Below are positions 11,311 to 23,152 of a stretch of DNA of 64,000 nt, piece after piece. How positions within the stretch are numbered: the first letter of the stretch is position 1; every line of letters begins with the position of its first letter. The stretch comes from Nematostella vectensis (taxonomy: Eukaryota; Cnidaria; Anthozoa; Actiniaria; Edwardsiidae), in contig NC_064041.1 in assembly GCF_932526225.1 (NCBI RefSeq), positions 4,765,546-4,829,545 of the forward strand, read 5' to 3'. The position numbers and the translations under genes were made by a program. The notes beneath the pieces are model-generated. The model worked only from the letters and a program-made list of their open reading frames with translations. It was not told where the DNA came from and did not search any database.

Positions 11311-12824
11311 CTACTCCTCCTTGTTGGATAGCAATGACAGTTTTTGTAAGTATGACCTGGAGGTTTCCCGGATGTTGACGATAATATAAGTGACCAATCC
11401 CGTGACGTAGTCCAGCACACGCCATCTACCGCGTGACGTAATGATATAATCAGCGACACTGGAGTGTGGAAACGACCGGAGAAGATCACCCTTAAAAAAC
11501 AGGACAGTGTAGCATTAGGTCTATCGATGGGCAGTGGTTGTCACTTTTTGGTCGCCTTTTTTTTTGGGGGGGTGGGGACCATTTTTGTGGTAGGGGAGGG
11601 TCACCATTTTTGTGCATTAGATTGGGGGGAGGGTCGCAATTTTTGAACCGAAAAAAAAAAATTTAGCAAGCCTTCCCCCGATAAATAATGAATGACAGCT
11701 TTAGAACATTTTCAGTCTTTAAAATTCTTCAAAACTAAGAATGGCCCAACCTTAACTAAAAATTAGATGTTCTTATAAGAGTTTATGGTGATGACGCGAA
11801 AATAGACTGATTTCTTTATCGAAGCCACTTCCCATGCCATAAAGAATCCTATTTGGTATCATTTCCAAAAATAAAAACTGAAATATATTTCCGTCCCAAT
11901 AGGACTTGCTCGCGTGGCAACTAGCCGAAATGGTAATCGCACGTCTACTTTTCACGCAAAAGCCTCAGGTGAATGGGATCCGGTGAATAAATAGAATACC
12001 GACTTTGCTAGAATAATCTCCATGGCAATATTGCAAAGCTAGTTATATAAATAAACCTCCTTATAAAAAAAATAAAGAGCGATATCTTAACAGTAAACAA
12101 TAATGGTTAACGCAAAGCACTTTTCAATATTAGGAAACATTCTGGTATTTGCTGTTAAGAGATATCAACTCGTGACTTGGGTGCCAAAACTTGTTTAATC
12201 TAACACGATATTGGGCTATCATAGATTGTGTTATCAATCATAAATACTTACCCATCCGCCGCGCTTCTTAATCCAGTCTACGAGATGTAGAGCGGTAAAT
12301 TCATACATCCAATTGCTAACTTCCGTAACAAACACGCTTCTACTGTCTTTGTAACATTCTGTGGCAAGGGCTCCAGCAAATGTATACACTGCGATAATCC
12401 TAGCCCAATTAACTCCATCTTTGACTATTTCTGTACATACACTTGAAAATACATCATGCACCACTGTTTCGCTGGTAAAAGAAGCATTTACATGGCGAGA
12501 AATGTCCGCGTATAGACGTGGATAACATTCTTCTAACATCCACCCAACTTCCTGCGCACGCTTTGAAATTGTAGGCCATTTCTCATCGCCATCAAACGTA
12601 TTTCCAGTCCAGGCGGTAATGCCAGCTCGTTTAAGTCCCTCCCGCTGTAATTTCCCATCGATAAACTCAGTACAGAGTTGTTTCGCCTGGTCTAATAGCC
12701 TTGCAGCAGTCTTGTCCTGTTGTAGTTGAACGAGTCGACGCGTCAGTCGTATTTTTGAAGTTGTGGAAGCCATATCGTTCCAGCTAAGTCTCTTTGTTGG
12801 AGACGGTCTCTGTAATTTTGACAT
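11311..12824 (-). CDS. Bok-like Bcl-2 family protein
   Basis: Multi-domain Bcl-2 family member, expected to act on mitochondrial or ER membranes in apoptosis control. Two exons (12252-12824 and 11311-11490, stop at 11311-11313) join in phase 0 to give 250 residues. BH1 is seen at about residues 136-155 (DGVNWARIIAVYTFAGALA) and BH2 at 183-191 (DWIKKRGGW). The N-terminal helix LLDQAKQLCTEFIDGKL and the segment EECYPRLYADISRHV align best with BOK as I know it. The BH3-like segment (about 88-99) has the conserved Gly but Trp where Asp is usual. The last exon ends in a weakly hydrophobic stretch (VLDYVTGLVTYIIVNI) and a charged tail, so membrane anchoring is uncertain. Pro- or anti-death activity cannot be told from sequence alone; a Bak/Bax-like assignment is the alternative. 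Confidence 0.87.
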
Positions 12825-13308
12825 TGTTGTCTTATAAGGCGAGCCTTTGCTTGTAAATCACTTACAATAACTTTAGAGTAGTCTTTGTAGCCATAAACAA
12901 AACAGTCCGAGACTACGAATTACCATGCAAATTTCAAATCACAACAGATGTCATTGATGGGCCGTGACAGGCTTTTCAAGTGCTATTTGTTTTTGGTCAA
13001 CTTTAATTGCTTTTTCAAGGCCGTGATTTGCGGAAGGGTTCGCAGGTGTTTACTGAGTAAACATTTCCGGAAGCCAAAATTTTACTTGGCGAGGATATCA
13101 ATTGAAACATGTCCAAAACGCCATGATGCGTCTAGCTGGAATGAATCCTTTGTGTGTGCTAGTCTTCGATTCAAAAAACAAGTAAAGTTTGCCCGAGGTC
13201 ATGAGTGCTTAAGTATCCAGCACTTTCTTTCTTCGGCCGTTAAGTCACACCGGTAGTCATCTAACCCGTAACCTGGTAACGACCGCTTGGTTTCCGAGCA
13301 CGCAAGTG

Positions 13309-13602
13309 AAGGCCCTTACCCAGGGGGGGGCTGCAGGGGGTGCGTTCGTGCGAACGCACCCCCCCCCCCCCCCCCCCAAACGGCCTAAGGTCCACTTTCG
13401 GTTCTCAATAGTTGTGCTATTGTAGACAAAACTATAAAGCAAAAGCTATATCACTCTGGTATGTAGCCAAATCCCACAATAAACGTACTGTGGAGATACT
13501 GTAAAGGCATTAAAAAAATCCCTTTTTTTTTTTCGGCGTCAGATTTTTATCAAAGAACTCACCCCCCCCCCTCCCCCCCAAGAAAACCCTGGTATGGGCC
13601 TG
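13309..13602. mobile_element. MITE related to the copy at 40977-41306
   Basis: It shares with 40977-41306 the terminal word near GTACCCAGG / CCTGGTATGGGCCTG, a C-run block, and a long internal segment (GGTCCACTTTCGGTTC, then TAGACAAAACTATAAAGCA and GATACTGTAAAGGCAT). The conserved interior shows the two are copies of one family. Confidence 0.75.
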
Positions 13603-14512
13603 AACTGTCAGAATCCCCCGGCCGCTCGCTCCGATTTTTTTCTGGCACACGGTCCCCTTCCCCCTCCCCTTTTGGGCCGCTACGCAGGCTAGAGGGACTA
13701 CCCACCATACGGAATGATTACATGAAAGGCGGGTCCCATGGAAATATTTTCTATTTTCCTATTCCTTCTTTTACTGCAAACTACAATCTTTTCAAGAACT
13801 TTATTATTTATTTTTATTGGAGTACATAACTGCAATAGAATACAAAAATTAATGCTTAAAAAATTTTACACGAATTTTACAAGTCGTTTTGTATGAATCC
13901 GATACTCCATGACAAGCCATTAAAATACCTTCAAAGATATCGAACTCGTACAAAAGAAGTACAAGAAAATATAAATATCCTTACGAGTTTCTCAACTTTG
14001 TTTTACAAGTCTGTCTTCTACAAGAGAGTTATTGCATTTGACTATGAATTCCCACAGACAAACACTGGGCCCTTTATCATCTCATCAGTTAGCACTGTGT
14101 GGGATCACTCAGAAGAAGTACCCGGACCACCTCCTATATGTGCCTATACATTCGGCTTAAGTAGCCTGCAAGCCGGTCCTCCGGAGATTCGGGATTTCAT
14201 CTCCGTAGAACCGGCTAGCATGCTACGGCTTAAATAAATTACAATACAACAAGTCTTACTTTGGACGTTAATCCAAGCTAATACAAGCTCTCTTACCCGT
14301 TCAGAAATATCCGAGTTTTATGAACGTGAGACAATTTGCCACTTTAATTAAAGAAATATAACAACAAGTGACAATTTCTAGATTCAGCTATTCTAGTCTT
14401 GGGAAGATTTTGAATGCCGCCTATTAACTAATGAAAGCTTAACCAACTTTCGACTGTGCAAAAAAACAACACAAACAATATTTCAGGAAACTATTAAAAA
14501 CAACTACAAACC

Positions 14513-14763
14513 TTAAAGCCGCACCATCACCAGTTTACTTCCGGAGGCCCGACGGAAACCTGAACCGTTAAAAGACAAGAATCTATTATATCCGAGATAT
14601 TAAACAGGCCATCCGCTCTCAATTATCAATAACATACTCAAAAAAACTTCCAATAAACAAACTGCCTTCAATATTTTGAAATATTTTTCGCGTTTTCCGT
14701 TAAAAATCATCGGATGTTGTTAGGTAATCGACCGGAAGTAAACTGGTGACAATGCGGCTTAAA
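14513..14763. mobile_element. MITE with TTAAAGCCGC terminal repeats (copy 1)
   Basis: Ends are TTAAAGCCGCACCATCACC and GGTGACAATGCGGCTTAAA, each next to CAGTTTACTTCCGG or its complement. A second copy in the opposite orientation is at 27347-27600, sharing the internal words ATCCGAGATATTAAACAGGC and AAAATCATCGGAT. Confidence 0.85.
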
Positions 14764-14975
14764 TCGGGTTCGTCAGTACAATAACTGATCCTTCCCTTCT
14801 AGAGGTCCTGACTTACAAGTGACTTCTTTAGTACAGAGCCCCGAAAACTTAAGCTCCGCGCTATCACTCAAACTGTGTTTTTTTTTGGTGTACTTTAAGG
14901 TTTCAAGTTAACAAAACTACACTCTTTCAAAAAGACTAAAGATTTATACTTACAGGGAAAATGCGACTTGAAAAA

Positions 14976-15141
14976 TAGCCTGCTTGCAGGCGGTACTCGG
15001 TGTTATTATTGTGGGAAACCCTCTCTGTTTGGTGATCGGGTTGAGCCTTCCGGAACCACGCGGCTTAAAATACAAGATGGCGCCCGATCACCGAACGGTC
15101 TTTCGCGATGATAACATCGAGTACCGCCTGCAAGCAGGCTA
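14976..15141. mobile_element. MITE with TAGCCTGCTTGCAGGCGG ends
   Basis: The left arm TAGCCTGCTTGCAGGCGG, followed by TACTCGGTGTTAT, is matched by the complementary right arm ATAACATCGAGTACCGCC and TGCAAGCAGGCTA. The element is 166 bp and sits just 3' of the ADAM10 stop codon. Confidence 0.85.
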
Positions 15142-15176
15142 ATTGAAAAAAAGTGTCTAACCATTTAACTTAACCC

Positions 15177-18100
15177 CTACACAGTGTGTTCTGCTTGGTC
15201 TGAGAGCGGCTGTAATTGGCGGGTTGGTGCTGCTTGCTTCTTGCGTCGACCTGGCATGGGCTTCGAGGGCTTTTTGTTCTCCCGGATAGGGTTACTGCTG
15301 GGAGTGTAACGAGCACAGCAAAACACCAACAGCGCCACAAAAACTATTGCGGCTATGATTCCAAGAAGAATAGCCCACCACTTCTCCTTCACAAGTTCCT
15401 TTAGGCCTACAAAAAGAGTGGAAAAAATTTAGGACCAAGCCAACTTGCTGCTTGAGAAATGCTTATAAAATGTAACCACTAGATTAATTATATGCAAACG
15501 TGCTGTTGAAATAGCGTGTATCATATATAGTCAATAAAATATTTGATTATATCTGAGTAAATAGTGGTCCACTTTTTTGGAAAAAGTATTTTGAAGTCAG
15601 TGCTTTCAATAAAATGATGTTATGTGTTATGTCTTTCTCAAACATCTATAATGATGCCCATTCAGAAGAATTACGATACTTTTGCACAAATTAAGTACAC
15701 AGAAGTGCAGCAAAAACTGGTTAAATTGATATAAATAATGGGGGGAAATTGAAGGTGCACCCTTTAGAGGTTTGTCATAGATTGATTACTTTACATAGCT
15801 TCACAGACAGTTGAAAGCAAATGTTTAATACAATACGTGAGCTTATGTTTAATGTGTATGAATCGATAGTTATGTCCTCAAAAAGCGCCAGTCAAGATAC
15901 CTTTGACAGTGAAAAACTTCTCTTTAAGTCGTTTAAGAGGGCCATCAAGATCCAATCTTCGGCAGACAGCAAAGGCATCACAGTAACCGTGCATATTCGC
16001 ACATGGAGAACCAGCAGACTTCATGAGACCATGGACCTGTTTGGGAAGCTGGGAGGAAAAAACGAACATCGTTTATATAGTCTCTCATCTAAAAGATAAT
16101 GTTATATTTATATAGTTATTACATCCAAATTCGTTGTTGCGCGACCTCGGCGAATCCAAAATCCTTGTCTCTTTTGGGAATAGCGCGTAGTCAGACACAA
16201 GCTTTGGGGGCGGTTCGTCTGGTTTTGATTGTTTGGTTTGGTTGACTACGCGCTATTCCCAAACGAAGGAAGGAATTTTGGATTCTGGCAGGTCGCGCAA
16301 CAACGAATTCGGCTATAATCCATAGATGCTTTGTGTACAATACACAGAAGTGGTCCAATATACCCAAGCTAAATGAGTGTGACTGTAAAAACAGAAAAAA
16401 AGCTGATTGCAATTAATGTGATTGCCCTTTTCGCCTTCTTATTTTACAGTGTTGTATAGACTGTTTGTAAGATAACTGAACATATCATTAAATGATTTTC
16501 TTTTAAAGCCCCGTGCAAACTAAGCCAGCACCCGCCAGCATTGCTGGCGAATCTTGCTCGACTGACCACAAGACAAAGGTAATGTCAGAAAGTCAATTTC
16601 CCATTTTTTACATTTCCTTTGTCCTATAGTCAGTCAAGCGAAAATTTGCCAGCAATGCTGGCAGGTGTTGGCGCAGTTTGCACGGAGTCCGAGACCTGGG
16701 ACTCTCTTGCGTCGACATTCTGGCTCGCGTGAAAGAGGGTCCAGTATTTATTGCATGCGCATGCCCACACTTTTACCAATCAGCGATCTTCGCGGCAAAA
16801 AATTGAAATACGAGACCGCGCAATAACAGACGGGTCGATTTCCGCAAACCGATCATCGCTAAGTTAAAAAGAATGTTTTATGCATGTGAAGGAATATCGA
16901 CGAACTTCTTGGGATTTGTTTTCTATAACAACGCGATAAAATTTGATTGAATATCAAATTCTAAAAAAGCGCGCGCTCATTTAAAATGACGCTATTGTAC
17001 TAAAGCGAGTGCGTGAAAATAACGAAAACTGAAAAGCTCATTTATTTATATCTTTTTCAGACTCTAAATATCATCTGTCCTGTTCTCAGAAAAGATTGAC
17101 AATCAAGTATTTACCCACGACCAAAATCAGCGTATCATTTCTGAAATAAACTCTCGCTCGTCCCTTTCGCAGCCATCTTGAACTAAGCAACCACGCCAAA
17201 CTACATATGTGGTGTATCTAGCGGGAAACCTAGGAAATGTCTGGGTGTCGTGCATGCTCTTCAAAACCTTCTGTGCGGTATGTGATATTTCCATTTTTAC
17301 CCCTCGGTATTGAAGTATTTTCGATAATATTGTGTGGTATTGCGGTAATTAGACCCCCCAACGCCCCCCCCCCTTTACTGCTAGTGCTGTACAAAGTAAT
17401 ATTTTGTGACAGCTGTTTGGCTTTTTTAATGTCTACATCTACATCTACATTGTTAATCCACAAAGGGGTTACCATCACTGTGGATATAAATTAATTGTAT
17501 AAATAAATACATTAATTAATTAATTAATTAACTAAAATAAATAAAATAAATAAATAAAAAAATTAAAAAATAAAAATAATAAAAAATAAAAAATAAAAAA
17601 AAAAAGTGAAAAAAAAAATGTGCAAGAAAACTGATCAAAAGTGTGACTAGCTACTGTAGGGACAGAAGTGGCTTGGTCTAAAATGGCCTTACAGCTTTTA
17701 ACAAATTTCTCAAACAAGGTATGATGAAAATCTTTTGAAAAGATTATAACTTACAGCATGTGAACCAAGAATATGGACTTTTCGAACAAAATGCAAACCG
17801 TGCACTTTAATTTCAAGAACAAAAATACTACTGTATGAACAATGAAATACTCCAAAGATATCTCAATAATTCTGATTAAAGCAAAACAACAGTATCACAC
17901 AGGTTAGATCTAGTATTACCCAATGTCACGAGAGCATAAGATAAGAGAGGGACACTTTGGTATTACCTGCGCGCCATGTCGCGTCCGAATCCGGCTATTT
18001 TTAGTAACCACCACCCCACCACTGCGCGTGAGGATTTGCTCCTTTTATTTTGTCCTACTCCCCCGTGGGTTGCGTGTTGTTTTTTTGCCAACTCGAAAAA

Positions 18101-21100
18101 AATAGGGTGCGTTTTTTTCGGTTTCAAGTCACAAAACAGCGGCAAACAACAAGATGTAAATGCCAAAGCGTGGGGGTAGGGTGAGTAAAAATGCTCACGC
18201 ACAGTGGTGGGGTGGTGGTTACTAAAAATAGCCAGATTCGGACGCGACATGGCGCGCGGGTAATACCAAAGTGTCCCTCTCTTATCTTATGCTCTCTTTC
18301 CAATGTTTAACCATTATTGCGTTTCATTACATGGAAGCATACCTGGGTCTTATCCCGCGTTGGTGTACAAGTGTTGTCCTTGCCTGGCTCTTTGCAGCAA
18401 ACAGTACACAGATCATTATCAGCTGTGCACTGACATTCCTCAAGGGCATACTTGGTACAGATAGACTTAGCACATTCCCCTACAGAACACACACGCCGCC
18501 CTTTGTCGCATACTGTGTTATCTGGCTGATAGACAGACTTAGGGCACTCTACAGAGCTACCGCTGCACATTGCTTTATCCAGGCAATCAGTCTTGTTTCT
18601 ACAGCTGATGTCGTTGCCAACATATCTACAGTCTCTACCACAGCATGGACCTACAAAGGTAATAGTTCTGATTTAGAAAGATGCAAGAAACAAATAGAGT
18701 ATACCTAGATTTTACGGTACTGGATTTTATTATGGCATTCTTTTCTCCAGGCGGAAATACAGTGAAACGTACAAGAAATTACCTAGATTTTACGATATTG
18801 GATACAACGATATTACAATGCAAATCTATTCTCCTGAGCGTAATTTTGACCTCAATACAATTATATTACTGATTCTGTCTATCAACATAGAGAGAAAACC
18901 TCTTGTTAAATGCAGATTACAAACTTACAGAGAGTAACTGAAAAGTCTTTCACAGGGTACAGTTTCTGTTTAATTATTTTGTCAAAGTTGATAACTAACT
19001 CAACCTCGCTATAACAATATTTTCAATGGATTTTCTTTAAATCGTAAAATCGTGGACCTCTTTTCAACGATAACTCTATTCTACGAGACACCAAAAACAG
19101 TAATTCGACTCTGCCAAATTTCTGTCTTTAAAAAGACTTCTTCAGGGCAGACTATGATACATTTGGTCATTTCTCCCGGGCCATATCGTAAAATCCAGGT
19201 CCCACTGTAAATATCTTGGAAATTTACAAATACAGTAAAACTCGCATAAAGTGTCACTTCTCAAAAAAGTCCCAACAAGATGACAAATCATCACTTTGGC
19301 AGGTTACACACAAATCACCAAAATTATGTCAAATCTCTAAGCTGTCATCAAAATCTTAGTACTGAAAGTGTTGACTTAGGCGAAGCTTACTGTATATTTA
19401 TTAAATGGATAATAAGGGTCTCCTAACACAGCTATAGATTTAAAAAAGCAGTGTAAATAGCACCAAGTCTAGAGGAACCTTGATTTAACAATAGTGCAAG
19501 ATAATAAAAATACATTGTGAAAATTGTCAAATCAAGATTCTTTCTTCCCTGCTAGCAGAGGCCTCTTTTCTCTGTATTTTGCTGGACTGGCGTTCGCAAG
19601 GAAAAGAGACTTCTGCCATGGGTCGAAACTGTTTTCGTTGCGCATGCATGAGCGTTTCTAAGCGACCGCATGACGGGCCAAAACCGGTACCATCGCGCGA
19701 AAGCCGTCAATATGCAAATTTTTGTCCGAATTATAAATCAAACCCTTAAAAAAAAAACTGTTCAATTTCAATCACCTAAAACGTCACTAAAAAGATTGAA
19801 CAGCAACCACAGCAAAGACGAGTTTTGTCTTGTTTGTGGGATAAATTCCAAGACATCTGGGCAGGCGAGTTTCTTCAATGTAAATATCGCACAGTTGGAC
19901 TCGAAGAAAATGTTACAAAACTTTTTGGTAAACTTAGATCAGCTAATTCTAGAAGAATATACAAAAGCTGTAAACGGTAGATTGACTCATTAGTCAAACG
20001 AGTGAAAATTCTGAATGAAGACAAGGCATTCAATGGCTTCTTTTATAATTCGTCGCATGATATTTCTACGGAGGACGCCGTTTCCAATGCGGGCTTATTA
20101 TCCAGCAGCGAATATACGTTTCATGCATGCGCTAGTCATTGTGGGCTCAAATAGTGGCCAGTAATTAATGAACGGAGCATGCGCTCTGGATCTCGTCCAC
20201 GGTCGTGGACAGCGGTTTGATCAAACGAACTTGCGACCAATGGCAGAGGTCTCTTTTCCACGCGAACGCCAGCCAAGCGAAGTACAGAGAAAAGAGGCCT
20301 CTGCTAGCAGGGAAGATTCTTTCTTATATGAACCAAAATCGTGCTCATTATTCTATTGAGCAATGCAATTTTATATAAAAAAGTAATTTTCCTTGCATGT
20401 CTGTTTTTAGGTAGATTTCAGTTAATTGAACAGAAGTGGAATTTTTACCATCATAGCACAGGAATTAGGATACTTTGTCAGCGATTTCTTAATCAAATAA
20501 AATAAATGCATTCCCAATTCGTGTTGAATATTGTATTCAGCAATATAGCTCTAACCTGTGAATACAATATTCAACACAAATTGGGAATGCATTTATTTTA
20601 TTTTATTGAGAAATCTCTGACAAAGTATCCTAATTTCCGTGGTCATAGAGGTTCAGCATACATCCCTTGGCTTATAGGCCTAGTGATGTATTTGTGTTCA
20701 ATCCACAAGGCATGAAAATTAATACAAAGGTTTAAGACTAAAGTACAGATTTTTTAAAGAAGACAAAAGAGGTAGTTTTAGGAAATTTGTAAGCTTCTTG
20801 CAAGCTTAACATACCCTGGCTTGGACTGCATGTAGCTGGTAGTGTCAGACGGCACGCCTGAGGGTGTCCTGGGGGATTGCAGCATCCTCCTTCAGCCTTA
20901 CAAGAATTTTCGTCACCACAATCACACTGCTCATTCCCCTCAATGATGCGGTTTCCGCAGATAGGAGTGTCAGCGGATATAAAGCATCCACTGTATTTGG
21001 GGTCGCCACGTTTGTCATTGATGTTGTCACGGATTGCTTTCAGGCTGCATGACGAGAATACATCGTTGTTGGGGCGATCGCCAGATGTCGCCTTGCTATA

Positions 21101-23152
21101 CATAATATAGTTGCCATCCTTACCACCTGGCGAGCAATCTCCGTCTTCTGGGTCGTGCTGAATATCAATAGAAATCAACATACACCTATTTCAAATACGG
21201 TTGCACTCAGAGAATGTGTGTATCGTAACCTGCAGTGCTTCATGGGTATCAAGTAAATAAGAAAATAAGCGTAAATAAAATACAAATGCAGGTGTCAAAA
21301 GCTGTAGAATTCTTGTTTATGTTCTTATGAACATTCACACGACTTTCAGATACAAGGATTCAGCTGTTTATATGCTACCCATGAACCACCGCGGGTTACA
21401 CATGGATTCTCAAGTGCAACAGCATCACTATTTTTTGCATTATTATCATTATACTATACTATTATTTGATGAAATAAACTTAATTGATTGAACCTTATTT
21501 GAAATAGGTGTACAGTCAATTTAACTGCTTTGAAATGCAAAATGACCTACCATGGTCACCAAGAAAACAACCAGCCAATCAGCCAATTGAGTTTTTTTTA
21601 TTGACATGATCTTCATAACAAGGGGATTTTTATTCTTGGCCATGTTAAGAAGATAAGTATGTAGAATTCTTGTTGTTCCACATTCTCAACCAATCCAAAA
21701 AGAAATTTACTAGACAAAAGATAAAAATGGCTCCTCAAAATCTCACGTAAAATAATGAGAGAAAGAAAACCTCAAAAACCCAGTGTGAGGGAGGGGAGAG
21801 TGAGGAGGAGAAAGGATCAACTTTGGTTGGTTGTAGGTTATCATAAATTCAAATCTAACCCTGCCCGCATAATACATGTGTTAAGGGCTACAAAAGTTAG
21901 TAGTTAATGCCAGCTCAATAAAAAAAACATGGCATTGCACTTGATTCTCGGTGTGACAATCTAGAAACCTCCAGTTGAAGTTTGGCGCTATTTATATATT
22001 CATAAGGTGCGGTTTCAAAAACAATAAAAAGTCAGGAAAACTTTTTCATACCTCAGATCCAAACCCATGACCCAGTTCATGAGCAAATGTGACTTCGGAG
22101 ACTTTAGGCGGTGTGAACAGTCTATATAGCTTCAATGTTACAACGCCAGTGTTGTAACTTATATACTGCCCTCCAACTTTGCTGTATCGAGAGCAGATTC
22201 CTCCGAGAAAATTCGGTTTACCGATCCATGCAAGGCCCAAAATTCCATTATCAAAATCACGATCGGTGAACATGAAAGCCTCGCAGACATCACTGTGGTC
22301 GTCTGATGATAGCAAATTGAGCATCACATCTATTGCTAGGTTATCATCTTTGTATTTGTCTGGAACATCTTGCTCGTCATAGATTACCATTTTCTTCACA
22401 CGGAATGTTATTCCATACGGCGAATACAAGTCATAATTCGTGGTGTTGAAAGCGTTTTTGTAAATAATCTGAACGGCGGTTATGTGCTCCGTAAGTTTGA
22501 ACACAGCTCGGCTTTTACCACCACAGAGTTTGGTAAATAAATGGTCGGCGTAGAGAGCTAAAGTACAACTGTCTAGTTTCTTTTCCTGCTCCGTTGCACG
22601 TCGTGGTCGATCTTCGCCCGAATCTCTCTTTTCCCGATCCAAAATTTCAGGCATTTTCATGCTCATATCAGCGTAATTGCCCTTGTTTTCCACATCTTCG
22701 CTTCTGTAAATCACGGAATGGAACTCAGGTTTATCAAAATATCGCTCCGATGGTTCTACATAGAAGCTTTCGGTGTTGCTTTGAATCTTGCCTTGAAACT
22801 TTCCATCTTCCATAGTTCCATAAACCGCAGAACCGGGCTCCCCAACTACTTCGCCCGCTACCATTGAATTCATGTCTATATCTAGTGGGGTACCATCTCC
22901 ATTTAGGATCACGGCATCGCTGGTGAATACACCAGTGTTTCTACGAAGTCGAATTCTTCTCTCTCGGCCGAAAGCCTCGAAGCTCAACTCGTAGTGCGAG
23001 CCATCAAGAACAGATCGCCTATGGATAGCATGAAAATGAGTTGGATTATAGTCTAGCGGTTCAAAATGCTTGATGTAATCACTAAGACGTCGTAGTTCCT
23101 CGCAGTTTGCGAGAGTTAAAAAAAGTAGAAGGGCTATTATTGAGTTAGCCAT
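15177..23152 (-). CDS. ADAM10: ADAM10 (Kuzbanian) membrane metalloprotease
   Basis: Membrane sheddase (alpha-secretase type) that cleaves Notch and many other surface proteins. Five exons join in phase: 22052-23152, 20815-21157, 18343-18650, 15901-16036 and 15177-15406, giving 705 residues (human 748). Residues 1-17 are a signal peptide, followed by a prodomain with a furin-type RPRR site at 182-185. The zinc-binding motif HELGHGFGSEHD begins near residue 358 and is split by intron 1. Exon 2 holds the rest of the catalytic domain (NYIMYSKATSGD) and the disintegrin start (CGNRIIEGNEQCDCG). Exons 3-4 hold the cysteine-rich region (GSPCANMHGYCDAF, DGPLKRLK). Exon 5 holds the transmembrane segment (WWAILLGIIAAIVFVALLV) and a tail with TPSSNP and proline/arginine-rich SH3-type sites, as in ADAM10 rather than ADAM17. 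Its introns are full of MITEs. Confidence 0.96.
16126..16312. mobile_element. Hairpin MITE in ADAM10 intron 3
   Basis: Left arm words AATTCGTTGTTGCGCGACCT and GGGAATAGCGCGTAGTC are matched by GACTACGCGCTATTCCC and AGGTCGCGCAACAACGAATT on the right, making a near-complete hairpin of about 185 bp. Confidence 0.85.
16509..16688. mobile_element. Hairpin MITE in ADAM10 intron 3
   Basis: GTGCAAACTAAGCCAGCACC and CCAGCATTGCTGGC on the left pair with GCCAGCAATGCTGG and GTGTTGGCGCAGTTTGCAC on the right. The element is 180 bp with no coding content. Confidence 0.8.
17931..18295. mobile_element. MITE with about 90-bp terminal inverted repeats
   Basis: The left arm (AGAGCATAAGATAAGAGAGG, then ACACTTTGGTATTACC, CGACATGGCGCG complement and ACCACCACCCCACCACTG) is mirrored almost perfectly by the right arm ending CTCTCTTATCTTATGCTCT. 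It ends about 50 bp from ADAM10 exon 3. Confidence 0.88.
19085..19165 (-). mobile_element. Solo Penelope-like element 3' end fragment
   Basis: Read on the minus strand, the segment GTCTGCCCTGAAGAAGTC, then TTTAAAGAC, then AAATTTGGCAGAGTCGA matches the outer ends of both arms of the Penelope-like pair at 47476-48937. No coding part is preserved. It lies in ADAM10 intron 2. Confidence 0.7.
19547..20312. mobile_element. 766-bp TIR element with 13-bp flanking direct repeat
   Basis: Ends CCCTGCTAGCAGAGGCCTC and GAGGCCTCTGCTAGCAGGG are perfect inverted repeats that extend inward (AAAAGAGACTTCTGCCA versus TGGCAGAGGTCTCTTTT). Both sides are flanked by AAGATTCTTTCTT (19534-19546 and 20313-20325), a target-site duplication unusually long for common cut-and-paste families; Mutator-like elements (8-11 bp) are the closest fit. 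It carries a 107-codon open frame at 19670-19993. It lies in ADAM10 intron 2. Confidence 0.88.
19670..19993 (+). CDS. Open frame inside TIR element, unknown product
   Basis: A 107-codon frame between the inverted repeats of the 19547-20312 element. The protein is basic at the N-terminus and contains a FCLVCG motif, then a leucine-rich stretch near the C-terminus. I do not recognise a transposase domain. It may be a relic of an element-encoded zinc-binding protein, a captured host exon, or chance. There is no evidence of splicing or expression in the sequence. Confidence 0.25.
   Translation: MTGQNRYHRAKAVNMQIFVRIINQTLKKKTVQFQSPKTSLKRLNSNHSKDEFCLVCGINSKTSGQASFFNVNIAQLDSKKMLQNFLVNLDQLILEEYTKAVNGRLTH
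20457..20642. repeat. Long near-perfect palindrome in ADAM10 intron 2
   Basis: GAATTAGGATACTTTGTCAG and AATGCATTCCCAATTCGTGT, then GAATATTGTATTCA, on the left are repeated as reverse complement on the right with a centre of about 20 bp. It is a foldback or MITE of about 185 bp. Confidence 0.8.

Larger units (their letters stand above)
12825..15176. other. Intergenic between Bok-like and ADAM10
   Basis: No supported exon. The Bok-like promoter should lie just above 12824. The rest contains three MITEs listed separately (13309-13602, 14513-14763, 14976-15141). Open frames at 12948-13256 and 13893-14237 have no family features and are not called. Confidence 0.5.

Noticed and set aside
12948-13256. 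102-codon plus-strand frame upstream of the Bok-like gene
   Set aside because: Lies in the expected promoter region, without homology or splice partner.
13893-14237. 114-codon plus-strand frame
   Set aside because: No signal peptide, domain or splice-consistent neighbour; composition resembles the surrounding non-coding sequence.
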